Shown here piece after piece: positions 8,303-18,091 of a stretch of DNA of 32,024 nucleotides. Where the stretch lies: the IMG/VR virus record IMGVR_UViG_3300033141_003100, positions 1 through 32,024 of that record. One strand, 5' to 3'. Made by a program: the position numbers and the translations under genes. The number at the start of each line of letters is the position of its first letter. The first letter of the stretch is position 1. Below the pieces are notes generated by a model. It did not search any database, was not told where the DNA came from, and saw only the letters and a list, made by a program, of their open reading frames with translations. This DNA comes from a virus.

Positions 8303-10870
8303 TTAAAATAGTGGTTTCATTCCATTTCGTTGTTGCCATTCTCTTTCTTTCCATTGATATGTCGGGTCAACAGCTTCATGTAATTTATTGAAAAGTAATA
8401 AGTCTAGGGCCTTTTTAAAATAAAATGTATTAATAATGGGTGTATTATACTGCACTATATTTAAAAGGCCCTTTTGAGCTGATTTGATCTTTCCAGCCCC
8501 TAACTCTCCAATGATATTTAAAATATCTTTTGCGGTATTAATTTGAGGTCCCAATATTGACGAACCAACTCTTCCGTTCTTTCCGTATGCGTCATAAACT
8601 AAATCGCCGTATGAGAATAATGTTCCGCCAGACATTAATATATCTTTCCATGTTTCAGGTTTTCTTAGATCTGGCGGTTGATCTCCTCTAGCGATATATT
8701 TTGATGCCATAGAAATGTATCCGTACGGAATTGATCCAAGCATATACTGTGCCAACCCACCATAATCAGCCTTACCATTAACTAGAGCGTCATATATGCT
8801 TGTTGCTCCCTTTGCATATAAAAATCTTCCAAGAGTTCTTCTTGTTTGAGCAACGCCAAATGATTTAAATGTAGTTATCATTTTTAGCAACTGGCCAGGG
8901 ATACTATTTGGCGGAGATGTACTTCTGAAGCGGGCTATATGCAAATCTCCAGCATCAGGAAATATTTTCCCGTATGAAGACCCATCAACAAAGAAATTTA
9001 ACAATCTATTTTTTAGATCTGTTTTTGCCAGATTTAATTTAAACTCCCTGTTTCTTTTGATATTTTTACCGTAATAGTAATTCAACAAATCATCTTCATC
9101 GATATTATCTATAATACTTGGAGTGATAAATTTTCTTCCACGAATAGGTTGTATATCACCTTTTGAATTTTTTAATAAATTCCAAAATCCTTCGTCTATT
9201 CCATATTTAGTAAATGAGCCGGAAGCAAGATCATTAAGAGAAGAAAATGATTTGTCTAATAATCTTGAGAATTGATTGGATAATGTAACCCCCATTGAGA
9301 ACCTACCGATATTATCCCAATAGTTAATAAGACTTAACTTATCTTGAATTTCCAATAATTTTGAATATACGCCAGGATTACCAATGGAGCCAAAACGTGA
9401 ATACATTGAGCCCATGGTTCCTTCTGAATATGTTCCTAGATTGAGACCGAGTTCTCTGTATTCACCCTTCGGCATCCCGCTTAATAATTCTTTTATAAAA
9501 GAGGCATTTGCCTCTAAGAATTTTACTCCAAATGGCCTAAGAGCAGAAGCTATTGTATTAACATCTGGTATTGACGATAATGCTATCGACCCTAATCTTG
9601 CGTATGCCATGAAATTTAGAGAATGGAATATTTTTCCTACAAATCCATCCATATCATCGGTGGGATCAGAAATAATTGCCTTTAAAGCCTTTCTCGCGTT
9701 CTTTGTTGCTTTTGTGATGCGCGGATCATCCCTAAATTTTCTTCCTATCTTGCGTATTATCCGTTCTCCAGAGACGGCCGGCGAAGATCCAAGTTTTTTC
9801 ATTACACCAACAGAATGAGATATTTTATTTAATTGAGCAACGATTGCATCTTGTGTCGTTCCATAACCATATTCTTTATTGTATGCATCCCACGATTCCC
9901 CGTCTTTTGGGAACCAAACTCGCTCAGCCTCAAGTTTATTTCTAATATTTGCTCCTATATTAGTAATAAATGGATGTCCAACCTCAACATTATTTACAAC
10001 AGGAAATCTTCTTATCCCTTTTGTAACTGATTCATAAAATGATTTAAAAAATTTCTCTTCATCTTCCGGAGTTTCTATTCCCCTCTCAAATGTTCTATCT
10101 TCATCAGTCAAAGGCGCTATTGTATTTTTCCAACGATTATAGGCCATATCCCTAAATTCTATGTCGGCAGCCCTATAATTTCCCTTGTACTTTGCCAATA
10201 ATCTTGCTCTCAATGCGCTATCTTTTATTCCAGATCCAGTGCCACTTAGCATTTTTCTTTTAACATGAACTGTTGATGCCGTATAATTTTCTGCCTCACT
10301 TGGGTCAACACCCACTTCACTCATCATCTCCCTAGAATATTTTTGCACTCCCTTTATTACATCTGCAAGCTGATTAACTTTTTCATTCGCAGAACTTCTA
10401 TCCCATAATGCTTTTGAAAGCTCCGAACTTATCTTTCTATTATTAAATAGATCATATGTCTTTGTTTTATATAGATTTGATAAGAAATTTCCAGTGGTCC
10501 TAATTTGATGAGTTCGTATTGAATTAATCACAGAATCTCTGCTTTTAAATACATTCGACTCATATCCTATAAATGCTCCTGGGAGCGCCCTATCTATATA
10601 CTTTTCTCCCTTTATTATTTGATCTTCAAATTGTTTTGAAGCGATCATATTATAAAGTGTCTGACGTCTTTGACCCTTTTGTTTTTCTATATCATCATTA
10701 ATTAATTCTTCTATCGTTTTGTGATAAGCCTCTGCCTTCGGCTCAAGTCGTTTTCTATAACGTTCTTCTGCTCTCTTTCTTACATTATCTAGCAACTTGT
10801 CTGCATCATCAGAACTCATGATGCTTTTCACGCTTTTTTTAAAATCGTTATAACAAAATGTTACTGGCAT
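8303..10870 (-). CDS. Large internal virion (DNA-ejection) protein
   Basis: 855 residues from an ATG overlapping the upstream stop as TAATG; a GTG 9 codons earlier is possible but unnecessary. Residues 1-120 are helical and charged. The middle is mixed, and hydrophobic stretches appear after about residue 420 (FMAYARLGSIALSSIPDV). The C-terminus keeps the pattern N-x-P-x-x-N-x-F-Y followed by aliphatic residues and a V-DP-Y-W-E-R tail, which I associate with the last third of podophage gp16-like ejection proteins. These leave the head with the DNA and form a channel across the host envelope. It is the last of three internal-protein genes. Confidence 0.8.
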   Translation of the reverse strand: MPVTFCYNDFKKSVKSIMSSDDADKLLDNVRKRAEERYRKRLEPKAEAYHKTIEELINDDIEKQKGQRRQTLYNMIASKQFEDQIIKGEKYIDRALPGAFIGYESNVFKSRDSVINSIRTHQIRTTGNFLSNLYKTKTYDLFNNRKISSELSKALWDRSSANEKVNQLADVIKGVQKYSREMMSEVGVDPSEAENYTASTVHVKRKMLSGTGSGIKDSALRARLLAKYKGNYRAADIEFRDMAYNRWKNTIAPLTDEDRTFERGIETPEDEEKFFKSFYESVTKGIRRFPVVNNVEVGHPFITNIGANIRNKLEAERVWFPKDGESWDAYNKEYGYGTTQDAIVAQLNKISHSVGVMKKLGSSPAVSGERIIRKIGRKFRDDPRITKATKNARKALKAIISDPTDDMDGFVGKIFHSLNFMAYARLGSIALSSIPDVNTIASALRPFGVKFLEANASFIKELLSGMPKGEYRELGLNLGTYSEGTMGSMYSRFGSIGNPGVYSKLLEIQDKLSLINYWDNIGRFSMGVTLSNQFSRLLDKSFSSLNDLASGSFTKYGIDEGFWNLLKNSKGDIQPIRGRKFITPSIIDNIDEDDLLNYYYGKNIKRNREFKLNLAKTDLKNRLLNFFVDGSSYGKIFPDAGDLHIARFRSTSPPNSIPGQLLKMITTFKSFGVAQTRRTLGRFLYAKGATSIYDALVNGKADYGGLAQYMLGSIPYGYISMASKYIARGDQPPDLRKPETWKDILMSGGTLFSYGDLVYDAYGKNGRVGSSILGPQINTAKDILNIIGELGAGKIKSAQKGLLNIVQYNTPIINTFYFKKALDLLLFNKLHEAVDPTYQWKEREWQQRNGMKPLF

Positions 10871-12357
10871 TATTCTTCTGTCGCCCCAATGATGCACCTA
10901 ATAGCCTTTTTAAGGCTATCATGCTTTAGTTTAATATTTTTATCTTCATTACCTAGTTTTTCTATTGTATCTTTAAATTCACTTTTAAGTTCTTTATCAG
11001 TATCAGGACTTTCCATAATCTCATTAATAAAATCAGTGTAATTTTTAATATCATTATCTCTTTTTTTATTTGGATTTTTAGTCTCATCTGACAATATTCT
11101 TTTATTTTCTTCTGATTCCAGATAGTCATTAATGTCTGTGCTACTTTCTCCCTTCCATGAATTTATATAATTTACTTTATTAATAAGTTCAGAACTGGTT
11201 GTTGGCTTTAATTCTGATTCTTTTGCCGTTACATAAGGCGACATATCGTCACGTATTGATTTTACATGATTATAATTATTTATCTTCCTTTCATAATCTA
11301 TTGATTCTTTTGAGTTTTTTAGATCATATAATTGTGATAATCTATCATCAGATATATTAGAATACTTTTCATTTTTTCTAATATTTTCAATATAGTCATC
11401 TTTATTTTCATGATCTAATGATTCCAAAAATGCAGATTGTTCTGTTGGATTACCAATTTGATTCTTTTCAAACAAATTAGATTTAGTTTCTGGCATTTCA
11501 GATTCAAATCGTCCAATTGCATCGTCTAATGATGCATGAGCATTTTGAGCATCTTCTAAACTTATTCCGTCATTCTTAATATTATTAATTACACCATTCT
11601 TAACAATAGGATTTATATCAACTTTTTTACCTGCATTCATTTGGTCATAAGCAGTTTTTAAAGCAGCATCATTTGTGTCTCTATCTATTACATTTCTAAA
11701 CCCAAATACTGTTCTTAATGCACCACCAAATAATGATCCAAGTCCAAAATTTTCAAGAGCATCCAAATCGCTATAAGGTTCTTGCAAGTCTTTTGCCTGC
11801 ATATAATTTGCAACAGAAAACGGAGTAGTTACAACCCCTCCTTCTAATCCCCCAATTGCTCCTTTTGTTAGAACCCTGCTTAGTGTCGATGACTCGCTTA
11901 ATTTACCCATCAATGATGAGCCAAGCCTTCCAACAAATCTTTCCGCCGGAAGGCCAATAATCGCTCCTATAGGGCTTAATGCAGTAGATAGTAACCAGCC
12001 AGTAAATTTCGTTCCTTCTGCGCCAAATGTGTGTGCGCTATTTTCTAAAACAGAATCGTTAAAGTCTTTGATAGCTTTTTCATGGGAATCTTGACGAACA
12101 ACACTCTCATACTCACCATTTTTAAATGAAACATTTGGGTATTCTAATTTAATATCATCTGGTGTCAGAAATCTTCCAACTTTATAGTGGTGATTCATGA
12201 TATTAGTCAAATGAGAAAGACCCCACGAGAATGGAAGTGAAGTGAGCCCGTTTTCTACCTCAGACTTAAGTATATCTGCTTTATTAGGAACAGGCATCGT
12301 AGGAGTGCCATATTGTAGGGCATCTTGATCTTCTGTTATTACGGGGATATATGACAT
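10870..12357 (-). CDS. Internal virion protein, membrane-active N-domain type
   Basis: 495 residues. Residues 30-75 (LTNIMNHHYKVGRFLTPDDIKLEYP) and a Gly/Ala-rich hydrophobic block at about 115-215 (LSTALSPIGAIIGLPAERFVG, IGGLEGGVVTTPFSV) are what one expects in an ejection protein that inserts into membrane. Residues 240-495 are highly charged, Asn/Asp/Lys-rich, and helical, ending in ...CIIGATEE. The gene is coupled at both ends by TAATG overlaps (start at 12357, stop at 10870). Together with its neighbours it likely replaces the single giant gp16 of T7 by two polypeptides; this division is inference. Confidence 0.7.
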   Translation of the reverse strand: MSYIPVITEDQDALQYGTPTMPVPNKADILKSEVENGLTSLPFSWGLSHLTNIMNHHYKVGRFLTPDDIKLEYPNVSFKNGEYESVVRQDSHEKAIKDFNDSVLENSAHTFGAEGTKFTGWLLSTALSPIGAIIGLPAERFVGRLGSSLMGKLSESSTLSRVLTKGAIGGLEGGVVTTPFSVANYMQAKDLQEPYSDLDALENFGLGSLFGGALRTVFGFRNVIDRDTNDAALKTAYDQMNAGKKVDINPIVKNGVINNIKNDGISLEDAQNAHASLDDAIGRFESEMPETKSNLFEKNQIGNPTEQSAFLESLDHENKDDYIENIRKNEKYSNISDDRLSQLYDLKNSKESIDYERKINNYNHVKSIRDDMSPYVTAKESELKPTTSSELINKVNYINSWKGESSTDINDYLESEENKRILSDETKNPNKKRDNDIKNYTDFINEIMESPDTDKELKSEFKDTIEKLGNEDKNIKLKHDSLKKAIRCIIGATEE

Positions 12358-14612
12358 TATCTACCCTCTATCCCGCTAAGTCTTTTTGCAATGTCTACCA
12401 ATGACATCCCGCTCATTAATTTAACATTAGTTTTTGATAAGGCACCTTGCAATTGATCTGTTCTATCTTTTTTCAAAACTGCTTCGAAATTCGATAATTT
12501 TTCATTAATTTCAGAAGATGGATTTCTTAAGTCCTTAAACAATACCTCAAATTTTTTACCGTCAGTTGTTTTTAACGGAACTCCGTCCTGGTTTGCCAAC
12601 TCCAATCCAAGTCCATCAGGAGTTTGTTTTATATAACTTGTTGATAAAACATAACTATTAACGACTTCCTTGCGAGCATCTTTGGGTAGTGCATTGCCAA
12701 TATGTAGTGGAACAAACAAATCAGAATTTAAGGCTGTGCTATGTAGATAATCAACCGCTCTATTTATCATGCCAGAATTTGTTGGGCCGCCAATATTTGT
12801 AAGGATATTTCCACCAATTCCTGAGAACTCTTTTGGATATTGAAATGAATATCCATGATAAGATCCGTATGCAATACCGCTTGTTAGTGCTTTCATTGAA
12901 TTATTTACTGCATCGTCTTTTGATTCTCCTTGAGACATTAATTGAGCAGAAAGTAATTGCGCATGTTTGACTAGATTATTTACTGGCTTTGATATATCTC
13001 CCTTAAATCCTTGCATAGATTCTAAATAGTTCTGGAACATCGAATTGCCATAAATAGTCTTACTTAATCCGCTAACATTAGTTGAATGGGCATCCAATAT
13101 ATTCTTGTAATCATCAATATTTCTACTAAATGCAACTGCTGCATCAGTTTGTAATGCTTTAACTTGATTATCATCAGAATTTGAAATTCTTAATAGATAC
13201 TGAGATGCAGATGGAAGGCCTGATTGTTGTAATTGTCTTAAGAAATAATACCTTGATTGGCCATGAAATCCAGTAACTACTCTTGCTAAAGCCTGAGACT
13301 GCGTAGGAACATTCGGTTGTTCTGGATTTGGCACCATTGGATACTGTTTAATAGCATTTACTACATTGGATGCAACAAGATTCGGAACTGCTTTAATATC
13401 TTTCTCTTTTATCCCAATAGCTTTTTGATAATTAACAATAACATTAGGAACAGTAGATATCCCTGTAGTCCTTGCATGTACAATTTCTGATTTAAGTGTC
13501 GGACTACTAGCGAAATATCGTACTGGATCACTCTCCATATTCTGCACATCTGCCTCTAATATAGAAGATGCCTTTTGATTTATTTTGCTGTCCTCAAAAC
13601 TTGGTGCCGTTATTTTTAATTCGCTAATTGCTGACTTCATCCTCGAAGGAGATGAATATTTATATTGAGTCAAAATTGAATTAACTTTTGATGCCTCATC
13701 TAACCGAGGGGCAACTTTTGCCTGAAACTTAGATGGATTTAATAGTTTTAAATATTCAACTGCTTGATTTTCTTTAGAATCATCAATTCCATAAGTTGTA
13801 TTATAAACCAACCTATTGGAAACATTGTCATAATTCTGTTTCGTATATCCTGCTGCCTGTGCTTTCTGTTGATCGTATGCGCCGAACAAACGCATCATTT
13901 TTAATTTATCGTCCTCTGAAAATTTTGCGTTTGGGGTTTTTAGAAATTGTTCCTTAAATTTTGCGGACTGTTTTAGGCCTTGATTAAGTGATAACTGATA
14001 TTCTCCAAGAACTGATGATTTATTCCATGAGTCTTTTAAATTATTTTGTAGATTTACATAAGCCGTTGGAGAAATGATTCCCTTGTCATTAGCATCAGAA
14101 ATCATTCTTTCCGTTGCTAATCTGTGAGTTACTGCAACACCTTGATTATTCTGCAATAACTCTTGCTCCATCAAATTTGTATTGCTTGATACATTATTAT
14201 TTAATAATGATAACTGCTCTGCTCTAGCTGATTCATTTATTCTTGCCTGAATCTTATTATTTGCACTCATACTATAGAATGCAAAATTCCTATTTGCCCA
14301 CGGAACTAATTCTTGGTCTATATTTGGTATAAGACCAGACCTATATCCTTTTACTTTTGCTATAAATTCTTTTCTTGCGGAATTTGGATCAGCAATTTTC
14401 AATGAATCTTGATAGTACTTATTTACTTGAGTGGCTATATCTGTTTGATATGTGTATTTATCAGACAATAGTTTTTGTCTTTTTAAGACTGCCGAATCTG
14501 TTACTAAAGTTCCACCAAGTTGCTCAAGAGGTTTTGATATTGGATTTGGCAGAGCCTGAGCATTCCCAGGATCTTCTATAGGTACTTGTGCTGTATATAC
14601 AGGAAATCCCAT
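12357..14612 (-). CDS. Internal virion protein, gp15-like helical protein
   Basis: 751 residues, nearly all helical, rich in Gln, Asn and Ser and without cysteine-rich or catalytic motifs. The N-terminus (MGFPVYTAQVPIEDPGNAQALPNPI) is extended, as in podophage gp15-like internal proteins. Long amphipathic helices follow, then a Gly-rich segment (SGIAYGSYHGYSFQYP) near residue 585. Such proteins form the middle of the ejected tube. A GGAG site lies 7 bases upstream and the stop overlaps the next start. The call rests on position, length and composition. Confidence 0.7.
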   Translation of the reverse strand: MGFPVYTAQVPIEDPGNAQALPNPISKPLEQLGGTLVTDSAVLKRQKLLSDKYTYQTDIATQVNKYYQDSLKIADPNSARKEFIAKVKGYRSGLIPNIDQELVPWANRNFAFYSMSANNKIQARINESARAEQLSLLNNNVSSNTNLMEQELLQNNQGVAVTHRLATERMISDANDKGIISPTAYVNLQNNLKDSWNKSSVLGEYQLSLNQGLKQSAKFKEQFLKTPNAKFSEDDKLKMMRLFGAYDQQKAQAAGYTKQNYDNVSNRLVYNTTYGIDDSKENQAVEYLKLLNPSKFQAKVAPRLDEASKVNSILTQYKYSSPSRMKSAISELKITAPSFEDSKINQKASSILEADVQNMESDPVRYFASSPTLKSEIVHARTTGISTVPNVIVNYQKAIGIKEKDIKAVPNLVASNVVNAIKQYPMVPNPEQPNVPTQSQALARVVTGFHGQSRYYFLRQLQQSGLPSASQYLLRISNSDDNQVKALQTDAAVAFSRNIDDYKNILDAHSTNVSGLSKTIYGNSMFQNYLESMQGFKGDISKPVNNLVKHAQLLSAQLMSQGESKDDAVNNSMKALTSGIAYGSYHGYSFQYPKEFSGIGGNILTNIGGPTNSGMINRAVDYLHSTALNSDLFVPLHIGNALPKDARKEVVNSYVLSTSYIKQTPDGLGLELANQDGVPLKTTDGKKFEVLFKDLRNPSSEINEKLSNFEAVLKKDRTDQLQGALSKTNVKLMSGMSLVDIAKRLSGIEGR

Positions 14613-14614
14613 TA

Positions 14615-15121
14615 TTATTCTCCAAATATGCTACTGATAAGTTCGTTGGATGCCGCATTAGATTTTGAACCACCAATATTCACAGAAGATAAAGGATTTT
14701 CTTTCATAGTACCTTTTATCAATGTTGATCCAATCGAAAGAAATTCAGCAGAATGAAGTTGAGATTTTGCTGCTTTAACACTTTCTTCTTTAGATTTAAA
14801 TATATCCTCAGAAAGGCGCTCGTTAGTATTAAGATTTTGCCTGTCCTCTGCGAAATTTCTAATATTATTCATAGTGATAGCAGAAAATCCTGCCGGAGTA
14901 GTTCCTTGAACCGCTGATTCAACATTTTCAGCGCTAAGAATGTGAGACATTTTTTTATCTTGTTCTATTGCTTTCTGTGAGGCCTGAGATTTTGCAACCG
15001 CCTCTTGTCTCTTAAGATTTATTGAATCTAGCCTTAACTGTTGTTCTTCAGATTCAGTGGAACTTATTATTCCACCTATTGAGAAAGCATCACCTAAAAC
15101 AGAAAGGAACGCTAAAAACAT
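14615..15121 (-). CDS. Small internal virion protein, gp14-like
   Basis: 168 residues. A hydrophobic N-terminal segment (MFLAFLSVLGDAFSIGGII, residues 1-19) is followed by a long charged helix and an Asn/Ser-rich tail. T7 gp14-type proteins, which insert into the outer membrane during ejection, have the same size, N-terminal hydrophobicity and position just before the two larger internal proteins. A GGAG site lies 10 bases upstream. Assignment by synteny and architecture; similarity itself is not tested. Confidence 0.65.
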   Translation of the reverse strand: MFLAFLSVLGDAFSIGGIISSTESEEQQLRLDSINLKRQEAVAKSQASQKAIEQDKKMSHILSAENVESAVQGTTPAGFSAITMNNIRNFAEDRQNLNTNERLSEDIFKSKEESVKAAKSQLHSAEFLSIGSTLIKGTMKENPLSSVNIGGSKSNAASNELISSIFGE

Positions 15122-15171
15122 CTTTTGTTATCTCCAAACTTATTAAAACAAGTTTAATTAAATTAATGTTA

Positions 15172-17151
15172 TTAAACCATAGACACATTTACTTTAAATC
15201 CCAAACCTCTAATTGTCATTGGTAGTGGGTCTTTTTGTGTTATCTCAACATAATTTCTAGATAACCAATCCCCAAAATTAATGTGTTCATATACTCCGGT
15301 TTGTTCATCTGAAGGAGGATATGGTAGTTCTCCGCCGAACTCACGTGCGGGTATCAAAACATCATTAATATATATGCCTAATGATTCATAATAATCAATC
15401 CAGACACTAACTATCTTTTTATTTAAATAAGTTATCGGGCCCTGTTGTAGATTTGCACTAACCGGTAGTGTTCTAATTACAGGAAAATAGTTTAATCCAA
15501 CATTTATATCTGAAACCACATCTGGCAGTTCAATTTCTCCATCTGTAACAACTTGGTCTTCATATCTATATCCATCTCCTATCGGGGATACAGAAAGACC
15601 ATTAAGGTGGTCAAGATTATCTATAATAGATGTTGGCGTTACATACGTTTTTTCATAAGAACTATCTGTATAAATATCCCATCTTAATTTTTCTATATAA
15701 TTTTTATCGGACCCGTTAATGATCCTTCTTACAATAAAATAAATATCACTTCCAACTGTAGTTACATCTTTAAACTCTCCAGAACTTTGATCTGCAGTAT
15801 CAGATAATGTAAAAGCCGATACCTTTTCCTCTAAAAAACTTTGGTAAACCGCAAGAGTCCCATCATCATTTACTATGAATACATAATTAAACGGATCTGA
15901 TTTGGTTCCTTTATAAATTGATATAGATCTAGGATCTCTTATCATATTAGTGGATAAAACACTAACAGGAATTGACTGATAAGAATCAGAGTTTGAATCA
16001 TAAACCAACGATATTAATTGTTTGCCATCTCTCTTGATAAAAAAAGTTTGATTGTCGAAGAATCTTGGTTGAACCAAATAGTTACTTCCCTCCTCAGATT
16101 GCCTTTTTATCGATGCCGATTCAGGTGTTAATGCGCCATTTAACTGAGAGAATGCAGCATACTCTGAGGTTAGGGTAAATATCTGAAGATTTTTTGCTGA
16201 TGTTATGTTTTGTATTTCTAGTCCCGGATCAACAATTCTTATTATTCCATCAGATGGTTCACCAGTTCCTCCGTCGAAATCATAGATGCTATTAGTTACA
16301 GATCCAAATATTCCATTTTTTAATGATTTCGACCCACCGAACCAAAGTCTACTCTCAAAAAATGTTGCTGAAATAGGCCATCCCTTTGCGTCACTGAATA
16401 CTGGTTCAGTAATTAGCATTGTTGTTCCCAACAAACCAGACCCATTATTATAACCCTCGTCAAAACTACTAAGTATCGTGACATTAACTGTAGTCGAAGA
16501 TACATACGCAATAATTCTGGCATATCCAGGCTCTGTTCCTAATTCTGTTCCAATACCAACTATTGTTCCACCGACATATTCTTCTGTAAAGAATGCCGAA
16601 GATGAGTCTAGAAATGATTGATTACCTTGTTTTACATCGGATAATTTAAAACGAATATCGTCATAATCTTGGTTAAATTCATAGGTAGGAAGATTCTTAA
16701 AAGAAATTTCATCCAGCGACCAATCTACAGAAGTTGCGCCCCTCTTTAATTCGGTTGGCTTTCTGTTTTCATTGGTTATTATTACTGCGCTTTCTGTTGA
16801 TGTGAATTTAAGTTTTTTATCTCTTAAGACATTAAATCCATACTCAGATATAACTGTGCTTACAACTTCGTCATTTAAATAGACTGTTATAAAAAGATCT
16901 GTAAGTACAATAAGATATGATTCATCTTCATTATATTCAAAAGAAGTAATCATAAAGTCATCATTATTTACTAGAAGCTCATCAATATATTTAGTTCCAA
17001 ATCTTCGGCTTACAGATCCAGATGTTTTTACTGTAACATTTCTTAATCTTGCTGCACTTTTCTTATAAATATCTAGATCTGATCTAGCATAATTTAATTC
17101 TGATAACTCGCCGTGTGTAAAATCGTATTGATTAATTAAAACATTCGGCAT
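15172..17151 (-). CDS. Tail tubular protein B / tail stabilisation-like protein
   Basis: 659 residues with the familiar start NQYDFTHGELSELNYARSDL...YKKSAARLRNVTVKTSGSVSRRFGTKYI, which I recognise from podophage tail nozzle/tail tubular B-type proteins (the pattern is: hold on structure, then G-E-x-S, R-x-D-x-x-x-Y, C/L-RN, G-x-x-x-R-x-G-T). The body is beta-propeller-like (WPISATFFESRLWFGGS, then ITSAKNLQIFTLTSEYAAF). It closes the tail tube and bears the fibres. An AAGGAA site lies 7 bases before ATG. It directly follows the tail tubular A gene, as in other podophages. Confidence 0.87.
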   Translation of the reverse strand: MPNVLINQYDFTHGELSELNYARSDLDIYKKSAARLRNVTVKTSGSVSRRFGTKYIDELLVNNDDFMITSFEYNEDESYLIVLTDLFITVYLNDEVVSTVISEYGFNVLRDKKLKFTSTESAVIITNENRKPTELKRGATSVDWSLDEISFKNLPTYEFNQDYDDIRFKLSDVKQGNQSFLDSSSAFFTEEYVGGTIVGIGTELGTEPGYARIIAYVSSTTVNVTILSSFDEGYNNGSGLLGTTMLITEPVFSDAKGWPISATFFESRLWFGGSKSLKNGIFGSVTNSIYDFDGGTGEPSDGIIRIVDPGLEIQNITSAKNLQIFTLTSEYAAFSQLNGALTPESASIKRQSEEGSNYLVQPRFFDNQTFFIKRDGKQLISLVYDSNSDSYQSIPVSVLSTNMIRDPRSISIYKGTKSDPFNYVFIVNDDGTLAVYQSFLEEKVSAFTLSDTADQSSGEFKDVTTVGSDIYFIVRRIINGSDKNYIEKLRWDIYTDSSYEKTYVTPTSIIDNLDHLNGLSVSPIGDGYRYEDQVVTDGEIELPDVVSDINVGLNYFPVIRTLPVSANLQQGPITYLNKKIVSVWIDYYESLGIYINDVLIPAREFGGELPYPPSDEQTGVYEHINFGDWLSRNYVEITQKDPLPMTIRGLGFKVNVSMV

Positions 17152-17163
17152 ATTTATTCCTTT

Positions 17164-17763
17164 TTAAGTGAAAAATGACGAATATATATCGTTGTTTGGA
17201 TCAATTTGAACTGATGGCGCCTGCGAAGAATCTAATTGTCTAGCCCTTACTAATTGTAATTGAGATTGTTTTGACCATTCATTTACAATTGCTGGGTTTT
17301 GAGTAACAGCCAATGCAAGTGAAGAACAGGTTTTATAAGTTATCGCTAGTTCGAAATAAGTAGGAAAATCATCCTCTCTAACTTTATATATATAGGTTAA
17401 CTTTAATTCATTCTGATTACTGTATAACCTATCCTCAAAAATATCGTAATCTGTTTTTGGATAAACACCATAGATAACAAGTATTTGAGGGATAGAAGGT
17501 AATTTAAATACATACTTCCATTTATCTTCATTCGAAGAAGTCTCTGTCGTAAGCTGTAAATCAACCTCTTTTTTTGCAAAATTCCAGGGATGATCTGACA
17601 AAAGAACTCTAACCATCAAATCATATATATTAGAAGCGGCATTATGAAGCGCGTTAGTAGTATCTAGTTGATTTATTGGTTGTTTGCCTAACAAAACAAA
17701 TGCATTAGATATCGTTCTAACTTTCGACTGTTCAGCTGAATTTGTTGATGGTAATGAAGGCAT
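17164..17763 (-). CDS. Tail tubular protein A (head-tail adaptor)
   Basis: 199 residues. The pattern NAFVLLGKQPINQLDTTNAL near residue 20, then DLMVRVLLSDHPWNFAKKEVDL, matches the T7 gp11 family, where a short helix bundle (A-x-x-x-LG-x-x-P-x-x-S/Q-LD) precedes an acid/aromatic HPW-F/N segment. These proteins form the ring between portal and tail nozzle. The gene follows a long hairpin at 17780-17812, which may set its expression apart from the head genes, and lies 12 bases upstream of tail tubular B. Confidence 0.87.
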   Translation of the reverse strand: MPSLPSTNSAEQSKVRTISNAFVLLGKQPINQLDTTNALHNAASNIYDLMVRVLLSDHPWNFAKKEVDLQLTTETSSNEDKWKYVFKLPSIPQILVIYGVYPKTDYDIFEDRLYSNQNELKLTYIYKVREDDFPTYFELAITYKTCSSLALAVTQNPAIVNEWSKQSQLQLVRARQLDSSQAPSVQIDPNNDIYSSFFT

Positions 17764-17779
17764 ATATTATTCCAAAATT

Positions 17780-17812
17780 ATTCACCCAGATATTTTTAAT
17801 ACCCGGGTGAAT
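17780..17812 (-). terminator. Long hairpin between head and tail genes
   Basis: On the minus strand ATTCACCC pairs with GGGTGAAT, and the inner GGGTATT pairs with AATATCT (two G-T pairs), giving a stem of about 15 bp with an AAA loop. The stem is followed by AATAATTTTGG, an imperfect T tract. It lies between the small capsid-associated gene and tail tubular A, so it could act as a leaky terminator lowering tail-gene expression relative to capsid. Confidence 0.6.
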
Positions 17813-17822
17813 ATCAAATGTA

Positions 17823-18077
17823 TTATGAACTCGCTACTAGCGTTCCTAACGTTACATTAGGCGTTACAGCAGTAACATAATAAATCCCAATACCATCACT
17901 TCCGGTGATATGGAACACATCATTTACCCTCAAAATTCCATCAACATCATTGAAGAATGCGCTAGCAATCATTGTTGCGCGGGTTTGTGCAGTATCGGTA
18001 TAACTTCTCATAGTAGGAGCAACAGATTTATTAAAACCTGCGTCCGTCTGAGCTAAATTTACAACATCAAAAGACAT
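17823..18077 (-). CDS. Small capsid-associated protein (BPP-1 Bbp16-like)
   Basis: 84 residues: MSFDVVNLAQTD, then MRSYTDTAQTRATMIASAFFNDV, then a beta-rich tail GILRVNDVFHITGSDGIGIYYV. Short proteins with the pattern Y-x-T/S-x-D-x-x-x-x-I-x-x-x-x-F-N followed by L-x-V/N-D commonly follow the coat gene in podophages and are thought to decorate the capsid or cap it. It has an AGGAG site. It lies immediately after the major capsid gene and before the transcription hairpin. Confidence 0.75.
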   Translation of the reverse strand: MSFDVVNLAQTDAGFNKSVAPTMRSYTDTAQTRATMIASAFFNDVDGILRVNDVFHITGSDGIGIYYVTAVTPNVTLGTLVASS

Positions 18078-18091
18078 ATTTTACACTCCTA

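Noticed and set aside
10870-10897. GTG start 9 codons upstream for the large internal protein
   Set aside because: The ATG at 10870 with TAATG coupling is the simpler start, as at the neighbouring junction.
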